Made by a program: the position numbers and the translations under genes. From Prostheceraeus crozeri (Eukaryota; Platyhelminthes; Polycladida; Euryleptidae): a stretch of 64,000 bases of DNA. Shown in pieces: positions 11,194 through 24,391 of the stretch. The stretch covers positions 62,001 to 126,000 of the forward strand of contig CAJQUW010002102.1 in the NCBI GenBank assembly GCA_907163375.1. Direction: 5' to 3'. A model generated the notes under the pieces. It saw nothing but the letters and a program-made list of their open reading frames with translations, made no database searches and was not told the origin of the DNA. Position 1 is the first letter of the stretch, and each line of letters opens with the position of its first letter.

Positions 11194-14100
11194 AATTCTT
11201 AATGTGTCTTGCACGCTATTTTTTTTACTTATTGTACGTTGGCCTTGAAGCTACTTTGCATATGACTTCTTTTAAATAAATTCTTTATTTATTCATTCAA
11301 CCGAGGCACAGCCGATATCTATGCTTATATTGAACTTGATATTAATATCAGTGAATCAAAATTTGTCAGTATCCCGTTTCCCGATAGATTTAATTGCATG
11401 GATCATCATTTTATATATTTTTTATTTTGTAAATTTTTAAGTTAACGCCATTAACGTCTTACTGATGATTCAGTCATCATGTCAAAAAGCGATACTATAT
11501 TACATGCATAATTGAATTTGTTTATTTCTATAAAGGCACGTGCCCTGCATATGATGAAATCCACATGTCGGCTAAATCGCCCGTTTGTAGAAGTTATGTG
11601 AAAAAAGAATTCAATAGGAGTGTCATATCGGATCACATTGTCCATTTCATAATAATTTGACGCTTTTTTTACTACTGAAAATTTTACTGCTGAATTCATA
11701 GATTGCTTCAGCGACCCTTCTCTTACCAGGATTACTTAAGTGAGCTGAATAAAATCATGGTCCGACATTCAATCGGACATTCCATCGTCCTAAAGGCTTC
11801 ACTTTGTTGGCCATGACTAAATCTGTGGTGGATGAAATGCTAGGATTTTAATTGAATGCATTGTTGTAGAAAAGCAGTGATAGTTTTTAATTTTTTTTGT
11901 CAAATTATAAAAATTATTCAAATTGTGAACGACGCTATCAAGTCTATTCTAAATCCATTCGCTATTTGTCAGAAAATATCAAGCAAATGCATGAGCAAGC
12001 AGCAATTTTACTGTATCTAATGATTGTATTTTGAAGCATTATACATGCGGTTGCTACCATATCAAATATGCCTGCTCTAAATTTAGCCGAAATGGAGCGC
12101 AAAAGTCCTGTCAAATTGTGAATGGCACATATTACAATAAAAGTTAAGTGCCAAAAGTTAAGCCATAACATACAGCATTCAATGTTGTACAACATTCAAT
12201 TAAAAATGCAACTAACCTACATTATTACAAGTGAAATATTTTCGGGCAACCCGCTTTACAATGAGTCCAGCCACCAGTAAAACATATACCGATAGCTGGA
12301 TTTATCATTACTTTTTTAAAATAGGCAGGTACGGGTACCTTAGATAATTATTTAAAAGTTAATACCATAATCAATCCCAATCTCGGTGATTTTTCCAATG
12401 CCACTCGGGATCACAATGTTCTCTCGATCTCGCACGAGCACTGATTAATATTGAAGCCGGAGCAGCATAATTAGCTTTTGTGTATAGCCACTCAATGTTT
12501 GCGACTTCCCATGTAGTAGTGCCCGATCGTACAATATAAATTAGCACACTCATATCTTTGAAGTGGTTGGAAGTAGCTAAATAAGTCGTAGACTTCAGCA
12601 GCTTCGACACTACTAGTTTTGCTGCAGTGATGGAAAGCTTTGTCTCGTGCGTATGACGAGAACTCATTCAAAGCAAACTACCATTGTAGGACTCACAGCC
12701 GCGCTGCAGTTTTTCATGGCAATGTACACTATGCTTCTAATTATCTCGGAGTCCATGCAGAATTGAAAAGTATTTACAATACGTTGCTGTACTCAAATTT
12801 GTGCAGAAGTCGAGTTCGTGATAGGTATCTATCGTCCAACAATCAAACATTGACGGTCCTTGACATACCGTGGAAAAGACTCGTGGAAATCTATTCTTTA
12901 TTTATGAAAATTTGTTTGAATATCTAAAGATAGTACATTATTTCAATGAGTAGTCGTCCGGTCTATTCTAATCTATGATTCCACTAGATATCAACAATAA
13001 AATGACGATATCTTCATAATTCGAGAATAATCTTATCTGTCGTGTGTAATATAATTCAATAGCAAAACTGCAGCAGTGCTAAGGTAAGTGTCATATCGGT
13101 TCTGTAAAATAGAACTTTGACTCGTAGCATTTTCGATTTGAAATTTCTTGTGATCGTGGGCTTTATTAAGATCTGGGTGCCTACTAGGAACCATATTCAG
13201 ATTTTATCATGTAGGTGTGACTAGGGTTTAAAAACCATGTTTTGAGAAGTGCTTTGAAGTATAACAACAATGCGCTTTCTTTGTTATTTATTTATTGTTT
13301 TTCCTTTTTTTCTTTTTTTTTGTCATTCCGGCGTGTTTTTATAATTTATTTTCAATCGGACAGATTAATAAATGTGTCGAAAACTTCAAAGGTTGCTTTG
13401 ATGTATGAAACAAGTGAAATAAAGTGTCTGTAGTGTCGACAGCATGATATCCGTGAGTTCACTGAGTTGCATGTTCATATCATACTACTTATATTTGCTG
13501 ACAACTACTAAATTTCTTGAAAGTATATCGAGCATTTGCATTCGCCTCCCTGACAAGTCAAAGATAGATAGTAGGATTACTGGTTCACTTTAATTAATCT
13601 ACTCTCATTTTGAATAAAACATCATCAAGATGCCTGTCAACAAGTCTGCATCATACTCATCAATTGCTGAGATCAAAATTGTACTTTATAAGCATGACGC
13701 ATTGTTTAAAGCATGCTTAAAACCACAGTTATGAAAGAAGTTTTGAGAGTATTGTGTAAACAACAGTATTCTACAAACATTCTAAATTATAACAGAGAAT
13801 AAATCACGTTTTGGATTTAATTATGGAAGCGTGGATTTAAACCATCTTTAAAAACAATGTTCAAGAAGTGCGGTTTTAAAATCGTGCTAAATGCATGACT
13901 TTCAATGCAGTTGCACAATATTGGTTAAAATGATGAATTGCGCTAAAACTGTTATTTTTGTCCCCTTGTCAATACAGTTATTACAGTGATACTGGAAATC
14001 TGATCTAGTGATTTTAATAACATGTCCCCTGCTACAATCGTGCGCAGATTTAATCAATATCATTGTACGCCTAATTGAACAAGTTCAATAAAATTTGCTG

Positions 14101-14675
14101 TATTCCAGTTATAGCACCAAAATAAAGCATGAATTAGAGTGACAATAGATATTGATTTCTGGAAACATAAATTAATTGTAGCTTCATTTATGATCAGAAA
14201 TTGTGGCCCAAATGCTCGGAAAAGTCAGGACAGGCGTAGAGAAGTCTGATATACATTTCATCAGTTTGTTCAGCTAAACACTTTGGCTCAGCCATTCTGG
14301 AAGTCGCAATTTACATTTTCAAACATTTCCAAGGGCCTATCCGAGATGAGATGCACTAACGAGCTATCCTAGAAAAACTCAGCGTTTGTACTGGCAAGGA
14401 ATTCATTGCTTAAATTATTGAAGTCCGGGACATCTTCCTGTTCCATGACCAGGCAAACTGTCACCATGCAACAATTTTTTATACAATTAGAATTGAATAA
14501 TGTATTCATTTTGCATGTGTAAAAACTGACATGAGTGCATTTTAGGATGTCAAAAATAACAAAGTGATACAACAGTTACGCACTATATTCGTTTAACGAA
14601 CTTCCCTCATTTTAGCCCACGAAGACTTCTATGGACCTTAATGCTCTTTATGTCATCATGTATTCTGTCTTTCAG
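11194..14675. other. Long stretch without a recognisable gene, ending in an intron acceptor
   Basis: No upstream nAChR exon with the M1-M3 segments was seen, so those exons would have to lie beyond the left edge if this is intron. The right end is a pyrimidine-rich 3' splice site (TTCTGTCTTTCAG, 14,663-14,675). Purine and pyrimidine runs at 13,298-13,325 are simple sequence. Confidence 0.5.
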
Positions 14676-15323
14676 GTTCGACTTGTTATCTGCAATTGGC
14701 TGGCAAAATTCATGTTTATGAATCCTCCAGAAAGTATTGGAATGTCCAAATCGAATTCAGACTCCAGTCAGAGTTATGCTACAGGACGCTCGAAGAGTAA
14801 ACATCGAGACAAAGATGAAAAACGTTCTACTGCTCACCGAGGTCGGAATTCAAAGCGTCCTCATCGTAACGGTGGTTACACGCTAGACTTAGACTTAAGA
14901 GAACGCTCATCAAAAAGTCTTCTTGCTAATGTTCTCGATCTTGAAGATGATATTCGCCCACAGCAAATCATTTCTTCAGCTGCTTCTGCTTCAAATGGTG
15001 GGTTCTTTCATCCGTCAGCTCCACCTGGCTGCATTCCAGGCATTGGTGCGGGAGCACCTGGCTTAGAGATGGAACAAAGTATCTACAACCCGCCTGTAGC
15101 TAGTCATGAGCTGATTGCTATAATGCGGGAATTGCAATTCATTACATCAAGACTCCGTCAGGAAGAGACTGACAATATCAGTGCAATTGAATGGAAATTC
15201 GCTGCGCGTGTTATTGACCGATTCTGCCTGATCGTCTTTACGCTATTCGCTATTATCTCCACTTGTGCTATCCTTTTCTCTGCTCCCAATGTCTTCGAAC
15301 TAAATTCTCAAAAGAAAAAATAA
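14676..15323 (+). CDS. Nicotinic acetylcholine receptor subunit, last coding exon
   Basis: The exon starts right after TTTCAG (14,675) and runs 215 codons to TAA. It encodes the end of M3 and the cytoplasmic boundary (VRLVICNWLAKFMF), a Ser/Lys/Arg-rich cytoplasmic loop, the amphipathic MA helix (IMRELQFITSRLRQEETD), then AIEWKFAARVIDRFCLIVFT and transmembrane M4 ending FSAPNVFE. WKFAA.V.DR is diagnostic of cation-selective Cys-loop receptors. The mature subunit forms pentameric acetylcholine-gated channels in the plasma membrane. The ligand-binding domain and M1-M3 must be encoded upstream and are not in the window. The subtype cannot be told from this exon. An in-frame ATG at 14,631 lies in the intron and is not the start. 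Confidence 0.93.
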   Translation, partial: VRLVICNWLAKFMFMNPPESIGMSKSNSDSSQSYATGRSKSKHRDKDEKRSTAHRGRNSKRPHRNGGYTLDLDLRERSSKSLLANVLDLEDDIRPQQIISSAASASNGGFFHPSAPPGCIPGIGAGAPGLEMEQSIYNPPVASHELIAIMRELQFITSRLRQEETDNISAIEWKFAARVIDRFCLIVFTLFAIISTCAILFSAPNVFELNSQKKK

Positions 15324-15483
15324 TCAATGAATTTTAAATTCATGACATAAATTTTGAGGAGATAGATTTTTGATTGATTGGCTCTTTTAAGCTGAAAATA
15401 TTCTCAGCTTGCGGCATGGAGGCATATCTCATGATGCCTTATTGATTTCCAAGGCTATTTGTGTAAAACAGTGTTTTGAAGAA

Positions 15484-15489
15484 AATAAA
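15484..15489 (+). terminator. Polyadenylation signal AATAAA
   Basis: A canonical AATAAA lies 161 bp after the nAChR stop codon, with a T/G-containing stretch downstream, so it plausibly ends that mRNA. Confidence 0.6.
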
Positions 15490-18400
15490 AGTGAAAGATC
15501 ATCAAAGATCACTTGATTTCTTTCCTCAATTTCCTTGCCTCTTCTACTCCGCAACTGCAAACAAAGAAAAGAACGCTGAGAAGCATCGATTGATGTTACA
15601 TCAACGGCATCTTATTCTTAACACTTAAATGCATCACTTTCTTTCCCAATGAAAACGCAAATCAACCTTCCTACCTTAGTTGTATTAATCGTAGCAGATG
15701 CTTGTTCATCGATGCCAAAAAAGACAAAATCTAAGGGGAAATGTCTTTGCCAGATAACGACAAGTGAAATTCTATCTATTCTCATGTCTTATGCCATCTG
15801 AACATTCTTCATGATACCATCAGCTCAATCAAAAGTTGATAATAATAAACCAAGAATCAGTAGTTAAAACAAAGCCCTTCATTAGCTCATTGTATCATGG
15901 TGGATTTTAATTTGTATCATTTAATGCAAATTTCTATGCACAGTCGGCATTTCGGTAGTAGGTGTTGAGTTGATGAGGGCTCTAACTTGTTGCTCAGTGA
16001 GATTAACTGTAATGAGTTGATTCGAAAGTATCCTTGAATATGGTGTTTTGATTTTTCAGTCATTGACATCTTTTTTGAGACGAACTTCTCAACTGATTCG
16101 AAGTATGTTTTCATCGAGAATTCGTAAATTGTTTCTCTTCTTTATGTGATACATGTAGTCATAGTATCGATGTGCTTCCACTTTGTCTTGGCTTACAAGT
16201 CATGGTTTTAACTTGCTCCATTTTGTTAATCAAATTGTTTGACATGTTGTAAGCCATGAAATTTCTCTCATTGTCTTTCATTACATGAGCCTTTATGTCA
16301 ACTGATTTGTTTGGTATCTACAATGAAAATAGATATTATGATTTGGTTGTCTTCCTGTAGGATTTCAGCTGACAGTGGGGATTTTAATTGGAACAAAAAT
16401 GAAGCACAGTAGAGCACATGATGAACCTACGTCACATAATTAATAACAATAACTGACGCTGCGTACTGCATAATTTCTATCTCGCTCTCCGGTCTCCCAT
16501 TATTACCTTACATAATTTCTTCATATTACCTTTCATGTCTTTCACCATAATCGATATCATTACTGCAATTGGTTTGAAATGTTATGACGCTACTCTATGT
16601 GGCATTATCAGTGGGCATTCAGTCGTAAGAATAACAAGGAGACGCACTAAATGCGCATAATACCGAGCATTGGGATTTATTGATTGATTGATTTTTTAAT
16701 TAACTGTCACAAAATTTTATAACAATGCTGTGTAACAATGCTGTCTTTGACGAAGGATTAATGCTGAACCTTTATTGACATGGTAGCTTTTGATTTTTTA
16801 CCGAAATGGTGATAAATGAGGTCTATATATTGTAGTTTTGTAATTCCCACTGATTTACTCGTAATTCAAAAGTTGACACACAAAGTATGATGAAACATGC
16901 GACTTTAGTTTACCAAATGCAAAATCTGTCACTTAATGCATGTATACAAACGATGCTATGAGATTCCACTTTCAGTTTAATGCGATTGAATATGACGTCC
17001 ATCATTCTTGATTACTTTTTCAAGTCAGAACTGTTTGGGTGATGTCAACTCGCGATTTTTGCAAGTCTCTGATCCGTTTGTTTCAACTCTATAATTTTCA
17101 ATTCCTACATTTCCAATTTATATGACTGATGAGGAAAATGTGGTAAGGCCTATAATACACCGCCTTCCAAAAGGAAGTCTACTTCAATTGTACCTTTATA
17201 GAGTCGTATGTAATATTGCACCTTACGATATTTTGTGGCCACAATAAATGATTGTGTCGATTATAAATGGAAAATCGCCTCTAGCTTTCCGCGGAATAAA
17301 AAGCTTTGAAGTTTCCCAACGTTTCGAATACCTCTTATAGAGCAACTGAAATATTCATGCAATGCTTATACAAATTGTTGAATTATGAGATTTAACGCGT
17401 TTTCATTTTCCTTGCCAATAGCATCTTCATATTGTCGGTAAAGCGATTTTGCGGTCATTCCAGGAATTTCGACTATAAATGAAAATCACCTCTGGCTTTG
17501 GAGTTGCCCAACGTTTCGAGTGCCAACGTTTCATTTGCACACACAGAATTAGATCGTATTTTCTTCTGTTTGACTAGAAAGGAAGCATTGGAACATGTAG
17601 TGCCTATGAAATGGCATATTTCTATTTCTCCTATCTCGGTGAGGCATTGAAAATTTCTTTTTGCCCAATTAGTAAGTTCCTGCATGTGCCATCGTTTTGA
17701 ATCAGTTTTCACTTCTTGCAAAGTGATGCGCTTAAACAATCTGATTCTGTGACTACATCAATCGCTGCTCGCGTGGGATGGAGGATAACCGCTCGCATTT
17801 CAAACTTTGTATGGAGTGCACTGCTTGGACTACAGAATCTCGTAATGAGCTCGCATCAGTATCGAACGCCGTACCGTTAAATAAAATCCAAGAATGATAG
17901 TCCGTTGCATCTAAATGGCTCTCTAATCCACTAAAAAACCGTGCACTGGTCTTGCTCTGTTATTGAGTGGTACTCTAAGCGTGACCATCGAACAACAATA
18001 CAGTTTGAATGGCAATCACAAACTTGATCCTTCTATAAAGTCAGGAACTGACTGCACAGGTTAGTCAGTTAGGTGTATTGATTTTGGGTCAAAAGTCTTA
18101 CAAAATATTTCATAGTTTTCCTGAAAATAAAATATCAACTTAGGATTAAAATTTTTCAGATTTAGTTTTGAAAACGAAGGGAATTATCAAAATATAAAGT
18201 CGGAAATGTCAATATCAGGCAAATCAAGTTGATGTAGTTTTTAGTGACACATTAGCCAATAACTTCTTTGCAAAAAATAATCACTATCACAAATTCTTTT
18301 ACTAGATATGAGCCCTGCAATATAATGTAAAATTTTGTCAAAATTTATATTTTGAATCTAATTTTGAAAATACATTGACAGTTACACCTAACCGATGAAT

Positions 18401-19395
18401 TCTGCTTATACTCGTAGATGTATATTGATTGCTTCAACAGAAGCATATTATAGGATGTTACAGAAATGTTGTAGTAAATACTCTGGCCACATTGCATCTC
18501 TATCATAAATAATTTACTGCAAAAACCATAAGTAATTACTGTAAATTTATTTTTGAATGCCAAATGAAGCCGTCTTACAATGTAATTCGCCTTTAACACT
18601 CATTTTGTGATTTCAAAGTTATTCTATTCGGTTGCTAAGATTCTTATTAGCCTAACTGTAACTGACTTTTACTTAAATGGGTTGTATATCGATATTTGTC
18701 GCGAGATAGATATCGGCTTTGGTATCATTGATGTCAAACTCCACCTCAAGTACGGCCGAATGGGCCGGTTGTGGCTCGCTGCATTTATAGTGTGTATTTT
18801 TTCTTGATTTACCATGATAACATGTCGCTTATCTGTAAGCAGATGTTGTATATAACGTTGACATCATGTCAACACAATCACTTGTGAACATATTTTACTT
18901 ATGTGCTCACTAATGTTTTGCTGAAATCGTAAGTGTTAAGCTGTAGATCTACCGGTATGCTACTTTTCGGATAACTTTCGCAATAATGAAGCAACGGACT
19001 TCGAGATGCTTATTCACTGTTTAATGAGGCTGCTATATAGGCTGATTATGAAGCAATCAATTTTCTGCCAGAAACTTCTGCTTCACCTTGCTCACATTCC
19101 ACATAAGTCCGATGTCACTAATGGGTCGATAAGTTACTATTAGTGTTGGACTAAGGACCTCTATTTGTTACACTGATAAGTCAATGAGCAAAAGCAGTCA
19201 GAATGTGAAGCTAATAAGAAATTCACCTTCTTAATTTTGGAAATGCATTTCACTGATTTTCGATAGTCATTCGATGCAAAAGATGCCGCTAGAGCAGAAA
19301 ACTAAAGGCCATTCAATAAAATTCTTCAGCTGGCTCAATTAGTTTTTCAAAGCGATTTTTAACGAAAGGATGTCATATCATCAACTGGCTGCGTT
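15490..19395. other. Intergenic or 3' flanking sequence
   Basis: No protein family was recognised. Two diverged copies of a block reading GATTATAAATGGAAAATCGCC to CCCAACGTTTCGAATACC occur at about 17,257-17,333 and 17,470-17,522. Confidence 0.5.
17257..17522. repeat. Two diverged direct copies of a ~75-bp block
   Basis: Both copies read (GA)YTATAAATGRAAATC, then CCTCT(G/A)GCTTT, then AGTT.CCCAACGTTTCGA. They are separated by about 140 bp of unrelated sequence, so they look like two insertions or an old duplication of a small interspersed repeat. Confidence 0.55.
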
Positions 19396-19969
19396 GTCCG
19401 GCAGCCAGAACATGCAGGGAAAGAGGCTGAAAATTAGACTTTCCCAGAATGATGCACCTACACCCTATGCACTACGAATCTGCACGTCTGCCGAGTTTTA
19501 GTTAGCCCTTCTTCTTGTCATACAGGATCAAAAACCTCACTTAATCCAATGAGACGCAGATTACATTTCAAGGTAACAATGAAATTTTCTATGTTTTTTC
19601 TTATCAACTGCAAAGTATTAAGTCTAGAGCCATAATTTTCGGCAGGATGTGTCGTCTTCAGGTCATTTCCCATTATGTGTGTGATACATTCATGCTTCGA
19701 ATCGGCGATATTTGCAAGAATGTGGTTCAATGTGGATAAAGTTGACCAACAAAAACATAGAAAATTTCACATTTGCGAAAAACTGCAAATTGCGTTTCAT
19801 TGGATTAATATATATATATTCTTCTTTGGTCCTGTCTGACAGGAGGAGGAACTAACTACAACTCAGCAGACGTGCAACTTCGTAGTATGCATTGGGTGTA
19901 GGTACATCATTCTGTGGAAGTCTCATTTTCGGCGTCTTTCCCTGCAGAAACATGTTCTGACTGCCGGAC
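19396..19969. mobile_element. Foldback DNA element (TAGTCCGG family), copy 1
   Basis: The element begins GTCCGGCAGCCAGAAC and ends GTTCTGACTGCCGGAC, with long inverted arms (about 250 bp each) and a short middle. Blocks GTCTGCCGAGTT, CCTGTCTGACAGGAGGAG and TGCAGATTRCA recur in both arms. It has no coding capacity. A TA follows the right end while the left flank has TT, so the presumed TA target duplication is eroded. It matches the copy at 23,355-24,077. Confidence 0.85.
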
Positions 19970-21081
19970 TACAGTGAGAAACACGCGATATAAGAAAGGT
20001 TACATGAAAAGATAGGCGCGCCTCTGCCAAATGTGCGTGTACATGCTTTGTTTTCAGCTACAATGTGATTATCTTATCTTCTTAATCAGCTTAACCACAG
20101 AGGTGATTCTTTCCTTAAAACATTTAATTCGAATGGCTGTAGAAAAAAAGACTGTCATCTATAACTTTCTTGCTAATGCTATAATGACAGGTTAAAAAAC
20201 ATGATGTAGATATGTCGATGCTTAACAAAAGCACTAAAAATTACAAATTTCAGCTACTAACGCTCCTTGCAATAAATGCATTTATGATAATAACTGATAG
20301 ATCCATATATCACATAATTTTCTCATTGTTTCGGCACCAAGTATACTACTTCGTCTCACTCTATTGAAGCTCACAAAACAAAATTGGTGTCGAAACAGGA
20401 ATTGTTAAAAAAAGTACAAGATAACAGCCATGACTCAAAACTGACAGACGGTTCGAGGGGCTGTAGCTTATCCTCGTTTCTGGTGTCAAACTGTAACCAG
20501 TGTCAAAACCGACATTGAATTTCAAAGCTGTCAAAATTCGTTTTTCAGGACAATTCAACCTGAAACGAGAAATCAAGTAATCGATGTAAAAGCGATGTAT
20601 TTGGACTCACTTAATTACTATGAATATCCACTTACGAGCACCAAGGCTTGCGATTGAATTTGTTATGGTCGGTGCTATTATAAATCATTGAGGCATTAAG
20701 AGTCAAATTTTCGTAAATGTGCTTGTTTTCACAAATATACGATATTATTTTGCACGAAAGGAATTCAAATATTATCGTAGCGGACAAAATATGGGAGTAG
20801 AAAAGTGGATTGAAATCTAGTATAATATGCAAAATTACATTAGCAAATAGAGAGATACCCTTAGTCTTCCAACAGTGAATTTTGGATGGTTTCATTAAGT
20901 CTTGTAATTAGTACAAATATCACCTATTCGATTATAGGAGTCAATATTCAATCTGGAATACTTTGCAAATCTAAAGCTTTATACTACGAACATGTGGAAT
21001 ACACACGAATACGTATGAATATGTGGGTTTTGATATTCGAGTTGAACTGCTTTGTGTCATTTATTGTTCTGTTTTCTGGAT

Positions 21082-21129
21082 CAGTGGTTCTCAGCCAATT
21101 GGGAGTAGCGCCTGCCCCTCCCCCTCCCA
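21082..21129 (+). repeat. Possible hAT (Charlie-type) terminal repeat
   Basis: The sequence CAGTGGTTCTCAGCC followed by a C-rich tract (GCCCCTCCCCCTCCC) resembles the ends of Charlie-type hAT elements, which start CAGTGGTTCTCAA. No matching opposite end or 8-bp duplication was found, so it may be a solo fragment. Confidence 0.35.
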
Positions 21130-21587
21130 AAGAATGTTCATTGTTGTACTGTTCATCATAAACCACCACATTTCATGTTCATAATAAGCCTACAGTAAGA
21201 TTGCTATAGGGCTTGGGTTTTGCTTAATTCACTTCAAGCAAGAATTTTGATGACCCAAGCCTAACATGATGCAAACTTCTAGCTGCCATAGGCCCATACC
21301 ATTATTATAGGACTATACCATATATAAATTATACTATATAGGCCGATGCCTTTATCTGGCTGTAGTAACCGGGTCATGCATTGGCACTGTGTCTAGGCCA
21401 TGTGTTTATGCCATTCTGTGTCTAGGCTATAAGCAACTGGGTAGATATGCATGGGCTTGCTAGTCATGCTTGGGTTCTGTATCACCCCATCAAGCCAAGC
21501 GAAATGGATTTTTGGTCCATAATAGTCGGGCCTGACGAGTCTAATTTAATTAGCCTATAGGATAAATCGCAGGCTACAGGGGTGTCA

Positions 21588-21690
21588 AAAATTAATTGCA
21601 CGGCCATTAATTGCAATTAATTGATTGAAGATAGAAGATGATTATAATTGATTGATTGGTATCAACTGATAATTGCAATTAATTGATAGA
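21588..21690. repeat. Cluster of AATTAATTG-type motifs
   Basis: Five or more copies of ATTAATTG/CAATTAAT occur within 100 bp, partly palindromic (TGCAATTAATTGA appears twice). They follow CAGGGGTGTC (about 21,577), which looks like another hAT end. It could be subterminal repeats of a degraded element. Confidence 0.4.
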
Positions 21691-23354
21691 ATAAATAATT
21701 TGTATTACAAAATGCAAAACAATTCAAGTCAATTGATTCGTTAGTTTACTCACTCAAATATCCATAGCTGAACCGTGGAATTGGATGTTTATGAACGCAT
21801 TTGGCAAAAAACTTGAATGCTTGCGTCACGATATTATTCACAAACCAACATTTTACGTTTTCCAAAGAACAATCAGATTCTCAAGACTTCGCTGCTTCAG
21901 TGCTGACAAAAAAAGAAGAACAACCCTCTCTTCATACGTCGATTGCAGGTTCTTGTCTCCTACTAGCAACGTCGTGCAAATATTTTTCTACTCGCAGGAT
22001 GCTGTTTCAACGACTGTCGAAGGAACCTACAATGTAACTCCTATGAATCTAGAAATGCAATTGTTTTTGAAAGTGAATGGCGACCTGTGGGACAGTGAAA
22101 TAATCGCAAATGTTATCAGTTTTAATTGTGCATGACTCTGATTGACAATGTGGCATTCTAGCTTTCATTTAGTATTAAGCATGCAACATTTTGTGAGGTA
22201 GTGTTTAGTGCTGTTTTTTTTCTACGACACATATGTTCTCCTTTTCTAGATACTATACATGTATTTGCTACATATATTTGATGAAGGGTGACATTATATC
22301 ATTTACATTATTCTTTGTATTTTTATAGATCCGCATGACAGCGTCGGTTTTTACCGCAGTAGTTAATTTTGCTATGATTGCTTTATTTTTTGTGTTTGTT
22401 TGGATATATTTGTTAAGTATATCAGATAAGATTTTTTAGATTTTTAGTGGGTATTGACTTTTCAGCGCCTGTCGTACAAAACTTTAGTCGTTCTTTGCTT
22501 TCCGAGATTTTGGTATTTCTCAGAATTAAGATGAACTATAATTTTTACCAGTAGTTTTCTGTGATGTTCTTAATTTCGGGTGTTGGCATGATGGAATTTT
22601 ATAAATACGAGTGTCGAGTATGCTTGATTATTAACTTCGTAAATATAGAAATTTCCAAGAATGATGACATGTAATATTTTAATAAATTTGACATTTAGCT
22701 AATTAGAATGCTATTAAAGATCAATTTTATACAAGATTTCCTAATACGACCAATCATTCATTAAGTTAATATGAATAAATGCATAATTTGACATCATTTA
22801 CACGCAGGTATTTGATGACCTCACATAGGCCTAAGTAGGCTATAATCTAAAATTTATTACCTTCAGGACTATGGAACTTTGATATGGTGCGGCAGCCAAT
22901 TATCTTCACTTTACAACGTGCAATAGGCCTTACATTTTTAAATATTTCTTATTCAAATGCACTACTTGTGTAATTTTCAATTGGGTTAAAACAGGAACTA
23001 ACTGCTGTAGTAAGTATAACGTTGTGTAAGCATTTAAGGAACGTTGTACTTAATGCCTAATGCCTGTACATGTTGGCATACATCAGCTTACCTTGTCTGG
23101 CAGGTGTGTGCGCTCTTGTAGTGTTCGTTCGTCAGTTGTATTATCGTCGATCTTTGTGGTTTCCTGTGGTCAATTTCGTGAGATTTTGGTTCTGCATGAT
23201 CATCGTTTGGTGATTTCCCCTGCTGGTGGATCTGTCTTCATCATTGTCGCCTTCTTGGTCGTCGTTTTGGCATTTTTGGGATCTTTGTGTCAAGTGAATG
23301 AGTATTGATCACATTCATTGTTGCCGTTGATATTTTCCTGTACAGGCCCTATTA

Positions 23355-24077
23355 GTCCGGCAGCCAGAACGAGTTTCTGCAGGGAACGTGGCCGAAAGTG
23401 AGACTTTCGCAGAATGATGTACACCCTATGCCTACTACGAGTCGGCACGTCTGCCGAGTTCTAGTGAGTTCCTCTTCTCGTCAGACAAGATCAAGGAAAA
23501 ACACATGTAAATCCAATGGGACGCAGATTGCAGTTTTTGGCTAAAATGAAATTTTGTATGTTTTCTCTAATTAAACGAAAAGTACTAAGCCCATAGTCAT
23601 AATTTTTGGCATGGAGTGTCTTCAGGTCATTTCCTTTCATTTTCATGCACCCCTGTCCATGTAGCTAAACGTATTTAGATTTGGCGAGCCTCTTAATGTC
23701 GGCAAATACAAACATTTTGAGCAACTTTATCCACATTCAACCACATTTTCACATACATTGCCGATTAGATACATGATAAAAGCACATGCACATTATAGGA
23801 AATGACCTGAACCCATTCCATGTCAAAAATTATGACTATGGGCTTAGTACTTTTCGTTTAATTAGAGAAAACATGCAAAATTTCATTTTAGCCAAAAACT
23901 GCAATCTGCGTCCCATTGGATTTACATGTGTTTTTCTTTGATCCTGTCTGACAAGAAGAGGAACTCACTAGAACTCGGCAGACGTGTAGATTCGTAATAG
24001 GCATAGGGTGTACATCATTCTGTGAAAGTCTCACTTTCGGCCTCGTTCCCTGCAGAAACGCGTTCTGGCTGCCGGAC
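23355..24077. mobile_element. Foldback DNA element (TAGTCCGG family), copy 2, complete
   Basis: This 723-bp element is flanked by TA on both sides (23,353-54 and 24,078-79). Its arms of about 290 bp are inverted copies of each other: the left begins GTCCGGCAGCCAGAACG and the right ends CGTTCTGGCTGCCGGAC. About 160 bp lie between. There is no ORF of note, so a transposase would have to come from elsewhere. A TA target would suit Tc1/mariner-like or related DDE transposases, but the family is not identified. Confidence 0.9.
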
Positions 24078-24391
24078 TATATCTTCAATAACGTCAAGAA
24101 TTGCATAGATACCTCGGTTCGGTGCTGCTTTCAGTCAGTGATTTATTGTGCGCTGTCCCAGTGTGTGTGGTGGCTGGTATTGTCAGTCATAAAACGGCTG
24201 TTAAACAAACAATCCTCTAACCATAGAAATTGACAACAATAATAACAACAACAATATTGACAACTTCAGATAAACAGTTTATTTCTATGCCTCTAACCAA
24301 GCTCTCGCACGGAAATCTGCGATTATCGATTTTCTGGTTGTCATAGCGATCCTCACCTGATCTTTCACTGCACCGTCTCCATCTGGACAGC
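24078..24391 (+). other. Probable 5' leader of the adjacent LINE
   Basis: Noncoding sequence between the foldback element and LINE ORF1. It contains AACAACAATAATAACAACAAC-type simple sequence. No gene is seen. Confidence 0.4.

Larger units (their letters stand above)
19970..23354. other. No recognisable gene; scattered small repeats
   Basis: Both strands lack family resemblance. Two short hAT-like ends (21,082 and about 21,577) and a cluster of AATTAATTG motifs are listed separately. Confidence 0.5.
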
